The position numbers and the translations under genes are program-made. The notes beneath the pieces were generated by a model. The model was not told where the DNA came from, did no database searches, and was given only the letters and a program-made list of their open reading frames with translations. DNA of 7,754 nucleotides from Clostridia bacterium (lineage in GTDB: Bacteria; Bacillota; Clostridia; Oscillospirales; CAG-272): assembly GCA_017556845.1 (NCBI GenBank), contig JAFYMA010000268.1, positions 1 through 7,754 of the forward strand, written 5' to 3'. Position 1 is the first letter of the stretch; every line of letters starts with the position of its first letter. Of this stretch, positions 4,316 through 7,754 are shown piece by piece.

Positions 4316-5920
4316 ATGAAAATTGCTTTTTACGGTGCAGCGCACGAGGTTACGGGCTCTTGCACGGTTCTGTACGCAAACGGTAAAACGATCATGATCG
4401 ACTGCGGTCTTGAGCAAGGACCTGATATTTACGAAAACTGCGAGCTGCCGATACTTCCGTCAAGCATTGATTGCGTTCTTCTGACACACGCACATATTGA
4501 CCATTCCGGAAAGCTTCCCTTTCTTACTGCGGGCGGCTTTGGCGGCAAAATATACGCAACGGAAGCAACGGAAAAGCTATGCGGTATAATGCTTCTTGAC
4601 TCTGCTTATATTCAGGAGTACGAAGCAAAATGGAAAAACAGAAAGGCGAAGCGTTCAGGTCAGGAATCGTTTACCCCTCTGTACACAGTAAAAGATGCGG
4701 AAAAAACGTTGAAGCAGTTCGTTTCCTGCTCTTATGATAAGGAGTACACCTTATTTGACGGCATAACGGTGTCGTTTACCGATGCGGGCCATCTTCTCGG
4801 CTCGTCAAGCGTCAGCATCTGCATAAACGAAAACGGCAAAGAGGAAACTATCGTATTTTCAGGCGATCTCGGCAACGTAAAGCGCCCTCTGATACGTGAC
4901 CCTCGTTCGCCAAAAAAAGCAGATTACGCAGTGATAGAATCCACCTACGGCGACAGAACTCACCCACCCGTCAAGGATTACGTAAAGCAGATGGCTGCCA
5001 TTATCCAATCAACGCTTGACAGAGGCGGAAACCTTGTAATTCCCTGCTTTGCGGTAGGCAGAACGCAGGAAATGCTTTACCTCATACGAACGATAAAGGA
5101 GCAAGGACTTATAAAGCGTCACGACGGCTTTCCGGTTTACGTTGACAGTCCGCTTGCGGTTGAAGCGACCGAAATATACGGCAGTGATCTTAACGATTAT
5201 TTTGACGAGGAAGCACTGGAGCTTTTAAGCAGGGGCATAAATCCCATAAAATTTAAGGATCTTATACTTTCCGTAAGTGCCGAGGAATCAGTTGCCATAA
5301 ACAAGGATAAAACACCGAAAATAATCCTTTCCGCCAGCGGAATGTATGAGGCGGGACGTATACGCCATCATTTGAAGCATAATCTGTGGCGTCGTGAAAG
5401 CACGGTCCTATTCGTCGGATATCAGGCCGACGGAACGCTCGGCAGGCTTATTCTGGACGGAGCGTGCCGTATAAAGCTGTTCGGTGAGGATATTCAGGTA
5501 AACGCAAAGATCGAGCGCCTTGACGGTGTAAGCGGTCACGCCGACAGAAATATGCTCATAGATTGGCTTAAGGGCTTTGAACAAGCGCCTAAAACAGTAT
5601 TTGTAAATCACGGGCAGGACAGTGTATGCGACAGCTTTGCAGACGATATTACAAAAACGCTCGGTATAACCTCTTACGCTCCGTATAACGGTGCTGAGTT
5701 TGATACTGAAACGTGTGAATTCAGCGACGTCGGAAATACCACTCGAATCGTAAAAACGGTTCAGAAAAACACAAAAAGACAGTCCACAGCATATCCTCAG
5801 CTTCAAAATGCAATAAATAGGCTTACTGCAATAGCCGAGGGGTACAGAAACGGCGCAAACAAAGATATTGCCCGCTTGACAAGCCAGATCAATTCGCTTT
5901 GCGAAAAATGGGATAAATAG
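4316..5920 (+). CDS. MBL-fold beta-CASP metallohydrolase with RMMBL domain (CPSF/Ysh1-like)
   Basis: The 534-residue protein is a complete metallo-beta-lactamase/beta-CASP enzyme of the RNA-cleaving type related to CPSF-73. Zinc ligands are in place: THAHIDH (57-63: H58, H60, D62, H63), H159 in DAGHLLGSS, and D184 in FSGDLG. The beta-CASP insert follows motif A (E208 in IESTYGDRTH), with motif B at H351 in SASGMYEAGRIRHHL and motif C at H408 in SGHAD. The RMMBL segment (about 395-435) ends in VFVNHGQ with H432. Relatives are endo- or exoribonucleases in the cytoplasm; the exact substrate of the bacterial branch is poorly known. Residues about 485-534 form a helical extension ending SLCEKWDK. 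It is not RNase J, which has a different domain order and C-terminus. ATG 4316 follows AAAGGA (4303-4308) by 7 nt; an ATG at 4311 is out of frame and stops at once. The gene ends in its own terminator. Assignment to fold and superfamily is firm. Confidence 0.93.
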   Translation: MKIAFYGAAHEVTGSCTVLYANGKTIMIDCGLEQGPDIYENCELPILPSSIDCVLLTHAHIDHSGKLPFLTAGGFGGKIYATEATEKLCGIMLLDSAYIQEYEAKWKNRKAKRSGQESFTPLYTVKDAEKTLKQFVSCSYDKEYTLFDGITVSFTDAGHLLGSSSVSICINENGKEETIVFSGDLGNVKRPLIRDPRSPKKADYAVIESTYGDRTHPPVKDYVKQMAAIIQSTLDRGGNLVIPCFAVGRTQEMLYLIRTIKEQGLIKRHDGFPVYVDSPLAVEATEIYGSDLNDYFDEEALELLSRGINPIKFKDLILSVSAEESVAINKDKTPKIILSASGMYEAGRIRHHLKHNLWRRESTVLFVGYQADGTLGRLILDGACRIKLFGEDIQVNAKIERLDGVSGHADRNMLIDWLKGFEQAPKTVFVNHGQDSVCDSFADDITKTLGITSYAPYNGAEFDTETCEFSDVGNTTRIVKTVQKNTKRQSTAYPQLQNAINRLTAIAEGYRNGANKDIARLTSQINSLCEKWDK

Positions 5921-5927
5921 TCGAAAA

Positions 5928-5970
5928 CGAAGGGATAACGCACGATACTTGCGTTATCCCTTCGGTATTT
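5928..5970 (+). terminator. Intrinsic terminator after the beta-CASP gene
   Basis: A perfect 15-bp stem pairs 5928-5942 (CGAAGGGATAACGCA) with 5950-5964 across a 7-nt loop (CGATACT). It is followed by GTATTTTT, a short U-rich tract. It begins 7 nt past the TAG at 5918-5920. There is no good U tract on the other strand, so it acts rightward only. Confidence 0.9.
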
Positions 5971-6031
5971 TTCCGTCATTTACTTTAATTTGTTAATTCT
6001 TATTTTAAAGTTTAGCATCAGTTAATAAATT

Positions 6032-6042
6032 TATGATTTAAT
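6032..6042 (+). promoter_or_regulatory. Extended -10 promoter of the zinc-ribbon membrane protein gene
   Basis: TATG (6032-6035), one base, then TTTAAT (6037-6042, five of six matches to TATAAT) repeat the TRTGN layout of the other promoters. No good -35 is found at 16-18 bp. Transcription would start near 6049, about 41 nt before the ATG. The preceding terminator isolates this gene, so it needs a promoter in 5965-6089. TAGAAT at 6048-6053 is a weaker alternative. Confidence 0.5.
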
Positions 6043-6089
6043 TCGTATAGAATACATGTTTAATTACTTAACCCAAAAGGAGCAATTCA

Positions 6090-6500
6090 ATGAATAAAAG
6101 AAGCTTTTACGAACGCATTGCACGTTTTATGTATGGCAGAAACGGCAGTGACGATATGTGCAGAGGAATTTTGATCCTATGCGCCGTGCTTATAGTTGTA
6201 AATCTGTTTTTCCGTTCGTTTATAATTTCTGCAATAGAGCTTGCCCTGATCGCATACGCGACGTTCAGAATGCTTTCAAAAAACGTGGTCAAGCGTAGAC
6301 AAGAAAACCAAAAATACAAATCCTTTGAAAACAAGATCAAGCAATATTTTTTACAGCTTAAAAACCGTTTTCGTGACAGAAAAACTCACGTTTACAGAAA
6401 ATGTCCTGCCTGCAAAAGCACATTGCGTTTGCCGAAGGTAAAGGGCAGTCACTCTGTTAACTGCCCTCGTTGTAAAAAAAGCTTTCACGTTAAGATCTGA
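6090..6500 (+). CDS. Small membrane protein with C-terminal zinc ribbon
   Basis: The 136-residue protein has a short basic N-terminus containing ARFMYGRNGSDDM (11-23), two hydrophobic helices (about 25-41 and 44-62), a highly basic linker with VVKRRQENQKY, and a four-cysteine zinc ribbon: CPAC (105-108) and CPRC (125-128) spaced by 16 residues. The layout, FMYGRxGxD motif, helical hairpin, RDRKTH and then the ribbon, is one I recall from uncharacterised proteins common in clostridia. With two helices and a positive linker, the ribbon should face the cytoplasm, where it might contact nucleic acid or a protein partner; that is inference. AAAGGAG (6076-6082) precedes the ATG by 7 nt. It is a single-gene unit between a terminator and a convergent gene. 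No function is known to me. Confidence 0.85.
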   Translation: MNKRSFYERIARFMYGRNGSDDMCRGILILCAVLIVVNLFFRSFIISAIELALIAYATFRMLSKNVVKRRQENQKYKSFENKIKQYFLQLKNRFRDRKTHVYRKCPACKSTLRLPKVKGSHSVNCPRCKKSFHVKI

Positions 6501-6505
6501 TCTTA
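6491..6505. repeat. Dyad joining two convergent stop codons
   Basis: TAAGATC (6491-6497), T, GATCTTA (6499-6505) is a perfect inverted repeat. It contains the TGA of the zinc-ribbon gene (6498-6500) and the TAA of the nucleotidase gene (complement of 6503-6505). As RNA only a 5-bp stem with a 5-nt loop is realistic, and no U tract follows on either strand, so it is not a convincing terminator. Confidence 0.5.
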
Positions 6506-7754
6506 CGCAAGACCGCCTGCGGCTATATAGTCTGCCACAAGGTCACGTGCGAATATATTAGGATTATACATTTCAATTTCTGTAAGACGGTTCGGAGCAT
6601 AAGTAGAGGTATAAGTATCCACCACCACGTAATACGTTTCATCGGGATCAAGCGATGACAAAAGACCGTCGCTGTATGAAACGAAATAATTTGAATTAGA
6701 CGTTTCGATGAATTTGCTTTTAAGATCCGAGCCCTTGATACTGCAAAGCATCAGAGGATTGTCAAACGGAAACAGCGTCTGTATCTGTGAATACGTTATT
6801 TCTCCCTGCGGCAGATTACCCGGACTTCTTACAGATATAAATCCGCCGCCTAAAACGACGTCATATCTGCTTCCCCATACCTGCAAGCCCTTCTGATAAT
6901 ACATTTTCGCAACGATCTTGCGCATTTCGTCGCCGCTGCGGAATTTTTTATTCGTTCCTATCGACAAAGTGCCAAGAGATATATCATCCTTGTATTTTTC
7001 AAGCAACACATCAACATACGGATCATCATTTAATGAATCATATCTTGATACGGGAATGAATTCGGCACACGTCACCTTGTCCTTGCCGTTCACTTTGTTT
7101 ATTTCAAGCTCAAAGTGGGAAATACCGTCATTATCGCCGCCGCCCTGCAAATGATAAACACCGTATGTATCCTTCAATATGTATTTTCTGTGAGTGTGTC
7201 CCTCAAACACGACGTCAACGAAGCCGTCGCGTGACAGCTGAACGTCATAATATGACGCGATCTCGTTTCCTGTAACGCTTGCTGCCTCATTCGTTGTGCG
7301 TGAGTGGCCGTCATGCAATGAATATACGATAACATCAGCACCGTTTGCACGAAGGCTTTCTGACTCTGCTTTGACGAGCTCAGTAAGAGCATTGCCGGTT
7401 TTAAAATAGACGTCTTCTACCTTATCAGGCGATATTGATGAATAGCAATCCCCTATTGCACCTATTATTCCGACGTTCAATTCTCCGCACCTTACCATAA
7501 CAGACGGGGCGCAATACTCTGCTCTTTTATTCGTCTGTCTGTCGAAAACATTTATTGCAAGAAACGGGAATGACGCTATTTTTGCGTTATCGGCTATACG
7601 CTCCGTTCCCCAGTCAAATTCGTGGTTTCCGAGCGTCATTGCAGATGTTCCTATTTCGTTCATCCATTCTGTAACGAGCTTTCCGTACGTGAGATTTGAT
7701 TCTGACGTTCCCTGCCACATATCGCCAGACGACAGCACAATAGAACATTCATCA
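6503..7754 (-). CDS. 5'-nucleotidase / UDP-sugar hydrolase family protein, N-terminus outside window
   Basis: The leftward frame stays open to the window edge, so this is a 3' partial gene of at least 417 codons. It has the calcineurin-like metallophosphatase core followed by the 5_nucleotid_C domain. Numbering from the GTG at 7738: metal ligand D6 in SSGDMWQG, N38 and the catalytic pair H39/D42 in GNHEFDWG, H142 in LHDGHS, and H181/H183 in EGHTHRKY. The C-terminal domain shows GGGFISVRSPGNLPQGEITY (298-317) and the substrate loop FPFDNPL (323-329). The first D-x-H metal motif and any signal peptide must lie to the right of 7754. Frames read upstream of the GTG as DECSI, so the GTG is internal. 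Such enzymes remove phosphate from extracellular nucleotides. The C-terminus (YIAAGGLA) lacks an LPxTG anchor, so it is free or anchored N-terminally. Substrate is not deducible. Confidence 0.9.
   Translation of the reverse strand, partial: DECSIVLSSGDMWQGTSESNLTYGKLVTEWMNEIGTSAMTLGNHEFDWGTERIADNAKIASFPFLAINVFDRQTNKRAEYCAPSVMVRCGELNVGIIGAIGDCYSSISPDKVEDVYFKTGNALTELVKAESESLRANGADVIVYSLHDGHSRTTNEAASVTGNEIASYYDVQLSRDGFVDVVFEGHTHRKYILKDTYGVYHLQGGGDNDGISHFELEINKVNGKDKVTCAEFIPVSRYDSLNDDPYVDVLLEKYKDDISLGTLSIGTNKKFRSGDEMRKIVAKMYYQKGLQVWGSRYDVVLGGGFISVRSPGNLPQGEITYSQIQTLFPFDNPLMLCSIKGSDLKSKFIETSNSNYFVSYSDGLLSSLDPDETYYVVVDTYTSTYAPNRLTEIEMYNPNIFARDLVADYIAAGGLA

Noticed and set aside
5408..5806. Leftward open frame inside the beta-CASP gene
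   Set aside because: It is antisense to conserved beta-CASP and RMMBL motifs and shows no domain or ribosome site.
5982..6011. Inverted repeat ACTTTAA / TTAAAGT before the zinc-ribbon gene
   Set aside because: Seven A/T-rich base pairs across 16 nt are expected by chance in this AT-rich gap and do not align with the candidate promoter.
7736..7738. GTG as the start of the nucleotidase-family gene
   Set aside because: The frame stays open to the window edge, there is no ribosome site in the 16 nt shown, and the family needs an earlier D-x-H metal motif.

Overview
The window looks like chromosomal DNA of a low-to-mid GC Gram-positive anaerobe, probably a gut clostridium of the Ruminococcus/Oscillospiraceae kind. 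This is inferred from protein style, AAAGGA-type ribosome binding sites, and three well-formed promoters that all carry the TRTG extension upstream of the -10, typical of Firmicutes housekeeping sigma promoters. No taxonomic marker gene is present. No mobile element, CRISPR array, tRNA or rRNA is seen.

Layout. Positions 1-236 are an AT-rich noncoding stretch with an 11-bp tandem repeat and a near-consensus promoter. It leads into a two-repeat DUF1508 (YegP-type) protein (237-614). A perfect inverted repeat flanked by A and T runs (631-667) terminates this gene and also the operon converging on it. That leftward operon (3138 down to 671) is mgtC/sapB-family membrane protein, then a 12-helix MFS permease, then a small bacterial PH-domain protein whose start lies 4 nt past the permease stop.

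The mgtC promoter is back-to-back with a rightward promoter in 3139-3292. Both -35 boxes sit in the arms of one perfect 11-bp inverted repeat. The rightward unit holds an unrecognised N-terminally anchored, propeller-like protein (3293-4237) and a complete MBL-fold/beta-CASP RNA-processing-type metallohydrolase (4316-5920), closed by a 15-bp terminator hairpin. A small membrane protein with a C-terminal zinc ribbon (6090-6500) has its own extended -10 promoter. It converges, with 2 nt between stop codons, on a leftward 5'-nucleotidase-family gene whose N-terminus runs off the right edge (6503-7754).

How the genes fit together. Most appear to be ordinary core or common-accessory genes. The leftward operon joins three envelope-related proteins but no shared pathway can be read from sequence. 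I do not see a convincing new multi-gene system. The best leads are the divergent promoter nest at 3169-3256, the anchored propeller-like protein beside the beta-CASP nuclease, and the interleaved repeats in the MFS leader.
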